Shown piece by piece: positions 11,411 to 24,200 of a stretch of 64,000 nucleotides of DNA. The stretch is from Prunella strophiata. Its lineage: Eukaryota; Chordata; Aves; Passeriformes; Prunellidae. Each line of letters opens with the position of its first letter. The stretch's first letter is position 1. The notes below the pieces were generated by a model that saw nothing but the letters and a program-made list of their open reading frames with translations, was not told where the DNA came from and ran no database searches. The stretch lies in contig JAZBQD010000014.1 in NCBI GenBank assembly GCA_036583965.1, positions 47,497,126 to 47,561,125 on the forward strand, written 5' to 3'. The translations under genes and the position numbers were made by a program.

Positions 11411-14400
11411 AGATTAAATTCCACAGAAATTTTTTATATAAAAGCAACTAAATTTACATGTGAAATGCAAACAAATGGCAGTGAAAAAAAGAGCTCCAAA
11501 CTGGACAAAAAGATGTAAGTGAAGAGATGAGGCATCCAATTTTATATACTTGAGAATAGGAAAGATTAATGCAGGACATGGTACAAGTCTATAAATACCT
11601 TCAAAGAAAGATTATAAAGGAGGGATGTAAGTAGCCACAACCTAGAGAAATAAGAAGGATAAAGAAAATGACCCAAAAATAAGACTGAATATGTTTAGCA
11701 GAATATTAGTAAAAGGCTGTGATCTGTAAAAGAAAAGTTGGCTTGTGTTTGAGATTCTGCAAGAAGAGATTATCTGAGGAACTAGAAAAACAAAATGTAT
11801 TCATATATGAAATGGCCTTGTGATACAGGAACAAGGAGAGAGACAATACTGAGAGGGCAATAAGACTTGGTGGATCTAACACTGAAGTTAAAAATCTATG
11901 TCAAAATGTTCAGTCTGTTCAGTAAGGCTGAGTATTAGACAGACATGATTTTTTCAGCAGAAATTCATTGTTTGGAACTAGAAATGTATTCTTTGTCATA
12001 ATGTATCCAGGGTAAATTCCTTCCCATTTCAGGAAGGGAATCTACCTAGAAGAATATTATTCCTGTAATTAGTTAACTAAAACATAGAAGTAGATACTCT
12101 AGGTTCTGAATTAAGTTCCATCAGCTATCCCAGGAAAAACAAAAAATCCAACAAACCTCAAACAGAAATCCAAAGCAGAACTGGTTGTTAATACATAGGA
12201 CACAGTCAGTAGCACTTTTGTTTGAAAAAGTAATGACAAAAAAAAAAAAAAATTTAGCAGCCTAGCCATGTCAGAGAATTTCAGGAGAGTCAGATTAGGA
12301 TCAATAAGGCATGCTAGACAGATCTCAGTGTTCAAGTGGGAAGACTCAAATGTGCTTACTCCAAGCTAATGAGGTAAGAGTAAACTGTAACTTGCAAACC
12401 ATTATTTTCCTCTAATGTCAGATGCATAAATCTTGGTACACTCCTAGACCATATATGCCTATTTATTTTCATTTGAATGGAATAAAATCCATATGCTTCA
12501 AGGTCAAAGCCTGATGCCAAACAAAGTGTGCTGTGTTAGGATAACTGTCAGATCATACTCAAAAAAGCACTCCCATTTGGGACTAAAAGACTTTCGTCAC
12601 CACAGCCTTAGATATATCTCTCTTACTTATTGAACTTTCAGGTAGGTTAGCACTGGGATATGTCATGCTGAATAAGGTAGACCAACACTTAGAGGAGAGG
12701 CGGGAGCTTCCAGTTACAGGGCAAAGTGCCCTGGGCATGCCCACTGGAGAAACCCTGGAATCTAGGAAGCTTTGAAACACTAAAGGAAACACCTGTTGAA
12801 TTTAGAAATCTGCAAATTACTAAGGGTTTATTTTGGGTTTTTTGTTTTGTTTTTTTCAGATGCAGATTTGAATGTGTATATTTCTTTCATTGCCACTGTA
12901 GATATTAGATTGAATCTCTGAAGTTTAGCTTCACAATTAATTTTATTCACATATTTCAGGGTGGTTTATACAGTTTCTTTATCATTTTATAATCTAAGAT
13001 CCACAGATACTTAAAAAATCTTTAAAATCTTTATGGTTTTCCTAAAACTGACTTGAAAGCTTGGTTTTAAATAACGTTTCTTTTCCAGAACTGGTTTGAT
13101 CAAAGAATATTTCTACCCCATCCCTGACAAAGCACACTACATGACAGTCACTCATGCAGATGCACATAAACTCAGTAATTTTCATGTATATTCTTATTTG
13201 TTGTTAATCTTTGACAAGTCTGTCTCCTTCCAACTAATTAGTAAGAGCACTATAGCCATGTCACTCTCTCAAGCTTGCTGGTGATCATAGAAATAACAGA
13301 AAATATCTGATTATAGCAGTCTGTAGCTCTTGATTCAGAAAGGCTAAAGCTGAATTGATTCAACTACGTACCTCAGTGAATTCAAAGTTGAAGAATGAAG
13401 GATTTCTATCTTTGGTCAAATGCTTATAATCTTATAAGTTCTTGAAGATGTAGAACTAAACTACTAACAGATAAGAATAAATTCCTGAATTAGGAATGTC
13501 CTGTATGAGTGTTTATAATCTTAAATGTTGCAAAGGTATATCTAAGAGCAGCCACTCCTACCTGTGATACCCCTACAGTACAACATCTCTACTCCAGCAA
13601 CTACCAGTCCCCTTTTCAGGGCCAAATTATTATGTCACATCACATCAATCTTCCAAATTTTTTATATCTCCACACCATACTGAAAATTTTCTGAATAGAC
13701 TAAAACAAAGAGATTTTATTGAGAATAGGCAAGAAATTATTTTATGGCAGCAAGAGGTTTCTGTAATTATGGACTAAAAAAAAGATCTGTATTTTAACGC
13801 AAGAGTATCTGAAGCCTTTTTCTCTGAGAAGTCTGTGGAAATAAAAAAACACCATCCTTTTGCTTGGGAATATTTTTTAATATTTTAGGACATTTATTTC
13901 AGTGCAGAAGTACCTCAGAACAAGCAGTGGTCTTGCAGTTGGAGTAAAGATGCCATGTGGGTTTCATTTGCAGCTGTGCTGCTGACTTGCTTTGACACCC
14001 TAAACAAGGCATTTAACATTCCTATGTCTCAGCTGTAAATGATAATTAATTACAGTTGTATCCAAAAGCTCCAGTCAAGATAAGGCCTAAACACACTGGC
14101 TACTGTACAAACAAGGTCTGACATTGACCCTGCCCTGAAGAATCTAGTTTGAAACTAGATGCAGCAAGCAGATCTGACACAAAAATAAAGAAGGGAAGAG
14201 ACAAGAGGAAGGTAATGAAAAGAAGATAATGAGGTTACTTAGAGAGCCATCATAGAACTTGAATGTTCAAAAGCATTAATAAATTGATTAATTAATTATA
14301 ATTAGCTCTCCCAAACTGCACCACAACCTCTCCACCACAGGTTTTGTGTAGATGCCATTGCAGAAAAAAATCCTGAAGTACCTAATGGAGAGTAGAGGTC

Positions 14401-17400
14401 AAAGACTTGGGGTTAAGTCTGACAGGTTAATCTATACATCAGAGTAATACAAAAAGAAATGCAGAGCTGATAAATTGAAATTCAATTGACATCCCTATGG
14501 AGACAAAGGAATATACAGCTAACCATGTAGAAAGGAATAACACTTTTCAATAATGTTTTAAATTTAAAAAAAAATATGATACCTTAGTGCATTTGCTATT
14601 TTATGTTGTTGCAAAATCATAATTGAATGGATGTCAGGTTGAATTTCTATATTTCGCTTGTTGAACTGTATGATTTTTGCCTTCCTCGATTAGCTGATAG
14701 TAAGTGAATATGTTGAAATAGGTCATCAACAACTTCTAGTTTTGGCTTTTTTTCCCGCATATTACTGCTATCTTTTTTCCTTGCTAGTGAAATGAAAACC
14801 AAGGACTTTGACATGAGCAAAAATTTGTCCTTCTCTCCCCTATGTCTGTGTTCCACCTTCTGTCTGAACAACAGTTGCTATGGGTCAGCTCATACTCTAC
14901 AGAAATAAGTATGTTTTCTTACTGTTCCCGTTGCCTATTTAAATTTGATGTTTTCTCTTTCTGTCTTGGTTGATTGACTTCCACATTTTTTAATGTTCTA
15001 TTCTTCCCTTAAACTTCTACCTCTTAGTTGGTTTTGAGATGATTATTTACTTTGCCGAGGTATATGAAACAGGCTATAGGATTGAATTCTAATTCTGCCT
15101 GCATAGGGGACTGTATAGTAGGCAGACAGGAAGAACAGAGGAGAAATCCAGGCATACACCAGTGCTGATTTGTTGTAGACTAACTGAAGCAAAAAGGTGC
15201 TGCTCCTGCACACTGGTGAACTAGGAGAATCAATATAGAAAAGGAGAGGGCTTTCTCCAGTCATCAGTTACAAAACAGATACAGCAGAGCTTTCCCCTTT
15301 CACAGGCATTACTGGACAGGCAGACCTCTACTTATCATAGTCAGAGTACAATGATAGTCTGTAGATATGTAGATGAAACAGTTGAATATAAAACAAGAAT
15401 TCTCTTGCCTAGGAATTTATTTTATCTGCATTTGCTTGAGATTTTAAGGCAAAAAAAAAAAAAAAAAAAAGCTCCAAAAATAAAGAGTTTTCAAGCACAC
15501 TCACAAATTTGGAGATGGGGAGCTATTTCTCACAAAGCCAAAGCAGCATGCTAATCTCCTTGATTGCAGGCTGGAGGCTGGTCTCAGTTTCTCTTTGGGA
15601 GCTATATCCTGTATACAGTTATTCAGTGACATTTTCAAAATGGAATACATTTTGTTAAATCTGCTTCCTAATAAAGCAATTTTTTTCAGTGGAAAAAAAA
15701 ATCAGGTTTTAATAGCTTGTATCACTGTCCACCTAGAGTTGAAGTCAATGGCAAAATTCTGCTTACTCCAAAATGACAAGATAAAAATTTTAGAATCTAG
15801 TATTTTGCTACCACATGGAAATACAGTTTTGAAAGATCTCAAAGGATCCATTGGGTAAAATTCATTGGCTGAGAATCAGGCCACAAACACAGAGAAATGT
15901 ATTTTTCCAGTATCAGATATTTCTACTCCTAATCCAAAGCTTTTAAGCAGAAACTTAGATCTGCTCTTTTCAACTTACTGCTCTGACTATTATTATTTCT
16001 CTGAGTGTGTTTCCAATTACATGGGGGACAAATGGAGCTTGTAATTTTGGGAAATCATTTAGTTATATAAAAAATACCTTTGCTGTTTTGCCTGAAATAT
16101 GCAAGATTAGGATAAAATATCTTTTGAGACTTCAATGTACTGCCATTAATGGGAAGTAGTTAAAAATATAAAAATTATACAAAATATGAGAAACTACTTC
16201 AGTTGCAAAGAAGCATTTCTTTCTCACCTTTTTCACACATTTTTGCCATATTGGTGACTTTAATTAGTGCAGAATCCTAGACTCTGTTCATTGGTTTACT
16301 CAACATCATAAAATGAAGTCTATTTAACTTTCTAAACTAAGGATAAAGCTAATTAAAATTTGATTACAATATAATTAATCATTCAGGCTCACTGGGTCAA
16401 TGTTGCCCAGGTGATGACTGATGTCATCATTCCTGAGCACTCTTGCCCTCCACATCGTGGGTTTTCCCCTCCAGCAGTATGTGGTGTCTCCCACACACCT
16501 TTTTCAGTTCCAGTATTTTCAGTGCCTAGTTCAGAATGACAACTTAAGGAAGAAGAAAAAAAAAGAAAAACCCCAAAAAAACCTCCAACCCAAATTTCCT
16601 AATTTCTTTCTTATTTTTGGGTACTTTCCTCAGGCATACTTTAATTTAGACTTCTTATTGCCTTTTAAATTTGACAGGAATGTACCCATAAAATTTGTTA
16701 GTAATTGTTTCATTTCCCAGCTTGGCATGTGTAGTTAACCTTGAAAGACTGATTGGATGTTGCCTGCTCTGAACCCAACCTTTGCTGGTACCACAAAGGT
16801 CATGGAACCACTCTCACTGAATCTGTGCCTTTAAACACAGAAGGTTCTCTACATATTGGAATTGCAATGCTTTTACTGCCCATTAATACATCATTAAAGA
16901 TGTTAACTTGTCACTCATTGTAAGACTCCAACTTAAATTCTCTCTGACATGAAGTACTCTGTATCTGGCACTGAGAAATCTGAAAATCTTTTGGACTAAT
17001 ACAGTATTTGTAAAATACAGGCTCATTGTGGTTTTAATTAGAACAATTTATGGAGAAGAAAGGTGTCTTTCTTTACATTTCAGTTTCACAACACCATCAG
17101 TAATAGCATTCTATACTTACATTATGGGAACATCCCAAGTCTCCACCTATAATAATAATATTTATTTTTCTAACTATTGCACAAAGAGAGAATTCTTTAT
17201 TCAAAACTGTTTGGTCTATCATGATTGCATAATAAGTACTTATGAATATTAAAATATTACAACTCCCATCCTGAGACACAGTACTGCACACTACTAGAGT
17301 CATAACAAATTTATTTGAATTAGAAAAAATATAGAATAGAATTAAGGCATCATTAGAGCAAGACATCTGCTGCTGACAATGTTCATATTATTTTGGAAAA

Positions 17401-17425
17401 TAAAACTCATTGCTATGAAACTTAT
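11411..17425. other. Unique AT-rich non-coding DNA
   Basis: About 6 kb without a supportable gene or element. It holds short A runs at about 12238-12253, a poly(A) tract at 15451-15470 and an A-rich patch at about 16548-16582. The open frames present (for example near 13096, 14647, 15595 and 16421) are short and unrecognised. Confidence 0.6.
15451..15470. repeat. Poly(A) tract, 20 nt
   Basis: An uninterrupted run of 20 A follows TTTTAAGGC. No recognisable retroposon body precedes it. Confidence 0.95.
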
Positions 17426-17451
17426 TGAATGAAAATAATTATTTTCATTCA
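17426..17451. other. Perfect 26-bp AT-rich palindrome
   Basis: The 26 bases centred between 17438 and 17439 equal their own reverse complement, with no loop: half-site TGAATGAAAATAA meets TTATTTTCATTCA. Such a sequence can extrude as a cruciform or bind a symmetric dimer. It abuts a triplicated 11-bp unit at 17453-17485. AT-rich palindromes of this length are uncommon by chance, but no function can be assigned. Confidence 0.9.
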
Positions 17452-17452
17452 T

Positions 17453-17485
17453 ATTGCTTGTATATTGCTTATATATTGCTTATAT
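17453..17485. repeat. Three tandem copies of an 11-bp unit
   Basis: ATTGCTTGTAT (17453-17463) is followed by two identical copies of ATTGCTTATAT (17464-17474 and 17475-17485). The unit begins one base after the 26-bp palindrome, suggesting replication slippage next to a hairpin-forming sequence. Confidence 0.95.
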
Positions 17486-20400
17486 TTGAAAACTTTGATG
17501 TTTTGCAGTTTAGATGCGCTGAGTGCTATGATACATATAGAAAGAAATATAAATCTTAATCTGGACATTTTAACAATTAATAAAATATTCGGCAAATGTG
17601 TGCAATAACTACAGATATGGCTCAGAAATATTTGGGGCAGTAAGAACTGGTAACTTTTGCAGGCAAAAAAGTGTGGGAGCTTCACATTCACACATACAGT
17701 AATTAAAAAACAAGATTAAACTGACATTCAAATCAAACATTTAAAATCAGTGAGATATCAGGATCAATGCTATCAAGAAATTCTGTTTTAGCTCTTTACA
17801 TACACAAATTTTAATACAGTCTAATTGTGAGTACATTTATTTCCTCTGCTTAACTTTTCACTGGGTGCTGAAGACAACATCTTCCAACCCATGGCATAGA
17901 TTTTGGCCACCAGGCTGAGAAGTAGCAACATGAGCTGTTATCCATCAGGCAGATGGCTCTCTAGAGGAGGAAACAATGTACATTTGTTCTGTAGTTTGCA
18001 GCTGCTCAGAAGATAGCAATGAGGTGCTGAAATTTTTGCCCCACAAGGGGAATTTTGATCTAAGTCTGAAACAGTACTTGAAGACAGCTTAGTCAAACAC
18101 ACATAACTGGCAGATGTTTTTGAAATGTAGTATGAAGTGGTTTACATTTCAGTCTATCATAAAAAAATGTAGGAGCTGCTTCAAACTCTGAAATTTTTTG
18201 TGACATCCCAGTTATCTGGTTTGTCAAATCAGGGTGTTGGTCACTGCCTTCTTTTGAGTGGAGAAGTATGAACACTCATGTACAGTAAGGTTATTGTTAT
18301 AAAAATATATTAGTAGCACTTGGTGGGCTAGACAAGAAGGAATTCTTTCTTTTCCTCCTCCAGACCAATGCACAAAAAAAGTCCTGCAAAAAATTTAATG
18401 GAATGTGGAATATACCCTTGCAATCACTAGTGATTAGCACAAAAATAAAAATAATACATGTAGTATTCTGTGTCAGAGAAGTGCTGGGATATTTTTAAAG
18501 TTAAAATTTAGAAAGTGCATTGATTATGCACCACAGAGTTTAGGCCTCAGACCAGTATTACCACCACTCTTTTTGAAACCTGAAAGGGGTCATGACATAA
18601 CAGAAGTCAAGACTTCCAAAACCAAGAGTGTTTGTTAAGGTGTAGATATTCTCAGTAATGGTAACACCTTTTAGGAGAGTGTTAGAAATATGCTGTGGGA
18701 CTCACCTGTCCAGACATTGCTGTCACCAGCACAGGTCAACCAAATAATTCACAATTAAATCAATGGAAATTAAATTTCTCTCAGAGAATTGTTGTTCTGC
18801 TGTCCTACATTAGGTGAGTGCAATAGGACAATGGACAACAGCATAGCAGTACCTGTTTCTTTCTTCTGATGGTGAATGGGTGTTTAAGTTGTTAGTTCAG
18901 CTTCAGAGAAACTATGGATAGGTGTTACAGGGCATCTGAAGCACCCACATGGAGGTAGCAGGAGTGGAACAATTCTGGTAGGGTTCTGGAGGGGCAGCAG
19001 GAAGCTGGAAAAATCAGAGGAGTTCTTAAATTGCCATTAAAACAGGTTATAGAAGACAGTGCTTTGGGAGTCTAATCACTCAGCTGAAGGAGAGTCTATC
19101 CATTGATGTTTGCCATCCATGCAACAACTGGAGGCTATGTCCTCATTACTGTCACTGGGTCATTTGCAAGAATAACTTTTTTATCTACAGGCTTAACTTT
19201 TGTCTACTTAGCCCTTCTATAAGAGATGCAGTTTAGTTCATGGAGCATTTGCATAGGTCTCTGGCAACTGAAAAGCATTTTGGGCTGCTAGACTGGTAGA
19301 AAACCCAAATGGCCATCCTTGGTTATGCACTGTCTCTGAGTATGTCAATCTATCAGGCTGATGTCATAAAGTAAATGTTTCATTCAGGTGACTCAATTGA
19401 GCACTTGTTTCACAAAAATGAGCAGGGCAGTTTATGTCAGAAAAACAAAAATTATGCAACATCAGGCACAAATGTCTACAACTACCAAAATGAATCTGCA
19501 GGGAAATGTAAATACAGAAGCCATTAAAGGCTAGTCAAGGTACTTTTTAAGTCTCTAAACAATAACACTGAGCAGATCAGTAACAGAGCCCTTCATAATT
19601 TGCAGTCTCTGCAGAAACAAAGAACTCCTATTACATTTATTATCAGATAGCAACATTCCTCTATTGAAATCCAAATACAACAGAAACTTCCCTGCCCTGT
19701 GCAGTTATTTTGCTCATGAATAGGGGCTCTGTTTAAGATCAGCTCTGTTTAAGATCATACACCTAGAAGGACACTATGCTTCTCAAAGTTAACTAGGAAA
19801 CTGTTGACTCAGACTTTGCTGATGAACATCTCATGGCTTCAGGCTCCAAGAGTCTTCATTTACTGTTTTATTTTTTCTTCAGTAGAGTTCATTTAATTTG
19901 TAATATATCCAAAGGGTTAGAGTGTCGTCAAGTATGACAGCACACATGTAATAAATAATGCAGTATAACTCCTACCTTTAGCAATTTTATTTTTTGCTTG
20001 GAAACAAAAATGCATGAGTCCATTTCTTTGGACTGGATATTTTAAATTGATACTGTATTGGTGGTAGGTTCAGTTATTCATTGCAGAACAATCCACCATT
20101 GCAACAAAATTACAGCCTTTTAAAATACGCTTTGGAATTCTGTTTGAAAATTAATACATGAATACAGTAAATTGCAAATGAAACAATTTATAAAACACAT
20201 CAAAAAATCAGAATTCTAACTTTACATGAAAATAAATTAATTTATATATATTTGCGCATATATGAAAAATTCCTAGTAAAATTATTCAATGTGGTAAGGC
20301 AACATGGAGAACAGATTTCCATGCCATCAAAGCTACATTATGTGGGGATTTTATTTCTTTTTCTCTATTGTTGAGGAACACTTCATAGTCACTGAAGATG

Positions 20401-20956
20401 AGTCTGAAGTACAGGGAGGTTAATGGAAAGATTTGTGTGGATTCCAGGTATCTCTGTCTTTGAGGCATTGAAACTGCAGTCTCTCCAGAGAGAGACCACA
20501 AGACTGGAAAAGTATGGGTCAGAATGGCTCATTGCTAGGTATGAGCCAGTTTAGGGCTGGATGTAGGATGGCCACAATCACATAAATTCTGACAGCCTGC
20601 ATTTGGCACAAAACCAGAAACCAGCACAACCTTGCACATCCTTCTATGGACCTCCAATCCAAATCCATCTTACCTCAGGAACTCCTATATGTCTCTCCAT
20701 GTCATGATGAAGCAATATTGCTCAGAATCACACTTGGAAACTTGATCATCTCTTTAGTTTTTCAGTTTTGATTTGTCTAATCAGCCAGTGTAAATGAACA
20801 CTTCTCCGCCAATCTGTCTCAGGACAAATCCTGACTTAGGATCCTGTGGCTTTGCAAAATCTTAATGCCATTAGTATGACCTACATTTGTGAGTGAGGCT
20901 GTAAAATTAGGACATTAATTTACTGTTGATGTTGTTCTTAGAAAAATCATAGTCTA
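17486..20956. other. Unique AT-rich non-coding DNA
   Basis: No gene or mobile element is recognised. A 16-bp direct duplication (GCTCTGTTTAAGATCA) lies at 19726-19741 and 19742-19757. Open frames are short, such as those near 18093-18275 and 20286-20501, and none is recognised. Confidence 0.6.
19726..19757. repeat. Perfect 16-bp tandem duplication
   Basis: GCTCTGTTTAAGATCA occurs twice head to tail without any mismatch. The identity suggests a recent local duplication. Confidence 0.95.
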
Positions 20957-21290
20957 CAACTTCCTTGTGAAGGGAAGTGGAGGGACAGACACTGATCTCT
21001 TCTCTTTGGTGACCAATGACAGGATCCAAGGGAATGGCCTGAAGTTGTGTAGGGGGGAGGTTTATGTTGATATTTTAAAAAAGTTGTTGACCCAGTGGCT
21101 GTTTGAGCACTGGAACAGGCTCCCCAGGGAAGTGGTCACAGCACCAAGCCCAACAGAGCTCAAGAAGCATTTGAACAATGCTCTCAGGGACATGGTGTGA
21201 CCCGTGGGGACATCCTGTGCAGGGACAGGAGTTGGACTCAATGATCTATGAGGGTCCCTTCCAGCTCAGCTAATTCTGTGATTCAGTATG
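20957..21290 (+). mobile_element. CR1 LINE, 5'-truncated 3' end
   Basis: This matches the 3' portion of the avian CR1 retroposon in the sense direction. Recognisable phrases in order: GACACTGATCTCTTCTCTTTGG and GTGACCAATGACAGGATCC (20980-21025); the GAGCACTGGAACAGGCTCCC block (about 21100); GGGAAGTGGTCACAGCACCAAG (about 21127); CTCTCAGGGACATGGTG; GGAGTTGGACTCAATGATC; and AGGGTCCCTTCCAGCTCAG. It finishes with the CR1-typical short terminal repeat ATTCTGTGATTC instead of a poly(A) tail. Only the last part of the second open reading frame (reverse transcriptase protein) and the 3' UTR remain, so it cannot be active. The frame through 20967-21200 belongs to this fragment and is not a host gene. 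The upstream edge is approximate. Confidence 0.92.
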
Positions 21291-24200
21291 TTCCGATTTC
21301 AATTTGTAAAATAATGTGTTCATATGGCAGTTACACTACATTTTTCATAACATATTAAAGATCAGATTAATAAATGACTTACTGTATTGTCAAATAATAA
21401 GCATATGACCATTCTTTTCAATCATTGAAACAAAAGATAAAGTTACAAAATTTGGATAGAATGTTTCCCTGATAAACCTCCTCCAATATATCTTAGCTAA
21501 TACTTTTGCAGCCTTTCAAAAAGGCAGAAATAAAAGCAGGGAAAAAATAATCAACATTTTTATGCTTAAAAAAACCCCTGATGTGTTGGGTTGTGTTTCT
21601 ATTTCAGAAAATCTCCAGCTTTTAAAAATTCAAACCCTCAATTCTTGTAATTAATGGCATAAATTAAAACCAATAACTACCAAACAATTAAAATTTGGGC
21701 CAAAACTATAAAGACATTGCACAGGAAAAAGTACCAAAAGGCTGAATTAAGACTGTGACCCTTTCTCTGATTTTTTCATTAAAGACTTGTTATAAAGTTC
21801 CTAAACTTCTTTCAACTCTAGTGAAAAAGTGAGATACATTTCATTCATTGACAGAACTATCCTAGGTGCCCATTCTTGCAGAGAGACGCTGTGAATTCAT
21901 GTGCACACAGGTCAATTGGTCCTCCCAGTGGCCTTGGGGTACTCATACATGGGGCATCTATGTTGTATTAGAAGAAATTTACTAAAATTATAAAGCATGG
22001 TGAAAAATACAATTGTATTTACAATATGTAAATACACACTACATGCACACGAATATCCTTAATGCAAATATTATTTCTTTAACACAGGTAATAGCCCCAT
22101 AACTTACACTTGTCCTGAAAGCCAGAACAAAAAATATTAACTTCTTTGAGGAAATATTTCTCATCACAAGGTATCATGCACCCACACATTTTATGGGGCT
22201 CTTTGCCCCCTGAAGTTTTATAAAGCTAATAAAACTAAGAGATACTTTTTGTCTGCAAATAGAAAACTATCTAAATGCATATTTCAGGTTGTATTTTATT
22301 GATTGATACTGGGGGGTTTTCTGCATATTATTGACATTTTATATTGTCGCATTTTTTCTCTGACAGTTCAAGAAGTATCACTCAGTAAAGGTAGAGTGGG
22401 ATTCTGAGGTCAATGCTATGTGTGAAGTCTGGCAGATGGTGCTTCACTTAAGTGGTAGGTTCACAAACATTCCCTATCATGTCATCCACCATTCTCATGA
22501 AATCTACCTAGATTGCAAGGCCAAAATCTGGAACACTTGTCAATCTATCTATTTCAATTTTTGTGGTATGCTCATTTCCATAATATGTGGGAATTTAAAG
22601 TAAATTCCAGAGATGGATGATGAATGAGAAAGAAGAAAATGGTCTTGACCCATCATCTTTTCCCTTGGAGAATGGAGAATGAGAGTCGACTTGAAAGTAG
22701 CAAAAAAGGTGGATCAAAACTTTGCTTTTTACTTCCTCTGATCTTCCTTTCTGTTTTTATCTTTCCCTGCTTCTTCATCTTCCCCCTCTTCCTTTTCAAA
22801 TTATATACACTCTTACTCCACAAGTTTTTATCACTCAGTCTACAACTCCTTGCTGGCAGATATTTCTTTTCCTCACATATTCATTCCTTCTACCAAAAAA
22901 CAGCTAACTTTTCTGAGCCATCCCTTCCCAAAAGCTGCCAGTCCAGGCCATCTGAATCTACCCTCATCCCATCTCATTTCTTTACACATATGCATACAGC
23001 CATTATTGGACACCTCCCACTTACAGTGCAAATGTAGCCTATCTTTCCATGTAAAAGTTCTCTGCACATCTTCTGAAAACCTTTCCTTTAGCCAGTTTCT
23101 CCCTCAGCCATCACCTTCATTCCAATGTTTCAGAATGATTTCTGTTGGGGCTTTACCAAATCCTTGTGTATAAAATTCCTAGCCTAACCTAGCCTAGCCT
23201 TGCATATCCTAAAGGTTATGCTGAGGTCATCACCATAACATTGAACCACCTTGAGGAGAACTAAAATGTGAGTTAGGTTTGTCACATTGGTTTGCCAAAT
23301 GAAATGACTGCATACTTTACAGATTGTTCTGGTAAACTTTCTTCTTTTAGGAATATATTTCTGCTGGATCTGGAGGAGTAGAAGAAGCAAAACCAGAATA
23401 TGTATAGCTATAAGTACACAAATTCACAGAACTCTGTGATTTGTTCCCCCTATTCGTAAGCCTGCGCTGTTGTGAAACCCTGTTGATAATCCACCCTATA
23501 GCAGCTCACAGCAGCTGTTGCATTAGGAATTGAAACTGCAGATTACTTTCAGCATCCACTGTCATGTTATAGCAGCTTTCAAAGAGCAGGACCTTGGTTC
23601 TCCCTGCATTTGTTTCTCAAGGACATTTCTAATAGAAATTATTTTCCCTTTCCTGTGGTAACTGGCCAATGTGTTTTCATCCCAGCCTTCCTCTTGTCTG
23701 ATTTAGAAGTTCCTAATGAAGTGTGCAACACATTAGCTGGGAGAATTGCTGTCCCTGAACAGACTTTTTCTGGAAAAGAAACAAGAGACTACCTGGGTGG
23801 AGTAAACAACAGAAAGCATCTGGAAGAAGGTATATGTAGTTCCTCATGGTTTTTCATTTCTAATGTTGATTTGTGTCAGAAGTATCTCAATAGCACAATA
23901 GCCTATGCTAGTCTGCTCACTCTGACACCAGAAAATATAGTTGCAGCATGTTATTATTTAAAAAGGAATTTTTTTCTATACTTCCTGTTAGGTCAATCAG
24001 TACTAATTTATAGGCTGTATTTCCTTAAGCCTTTTACCTCACTTTTACTCACCTTACTCTGTAATGTTAGACTGTTTGGAGCTTTGGAGCTGCCACTGAT
24101 GCCAGAGTAACTTTTTAAAAACCCCAAAAAATAATGTGAGATACATAATATGAGACAATAGTTTAATAAAAACCTTGGCTCATTTACTTTTACTTTTGCC

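Noticed and set aside
20967..21200. A 77-codon frame with an apparently structured peptide
   Set aside because: It is the tail of the CR1 second open reading frame in a 5'-truncated copy, not a host gene.
22624..23173. Open frames of 107 and 137 codons rich in F, L and S
   Set aside because: The stretch is pyrimidine-rich, which yields hydrophobic, stop-poor frames. Overlapping frames look alike and none has a domain.
23178..23202. Repeated CCTAGC/CCTAAC units resembling telomeric repeat
   Set aside because: Only a few imperfect copies are present and the vertebrate telomere unit CCCTAA is not formed. It is a local short repeat.
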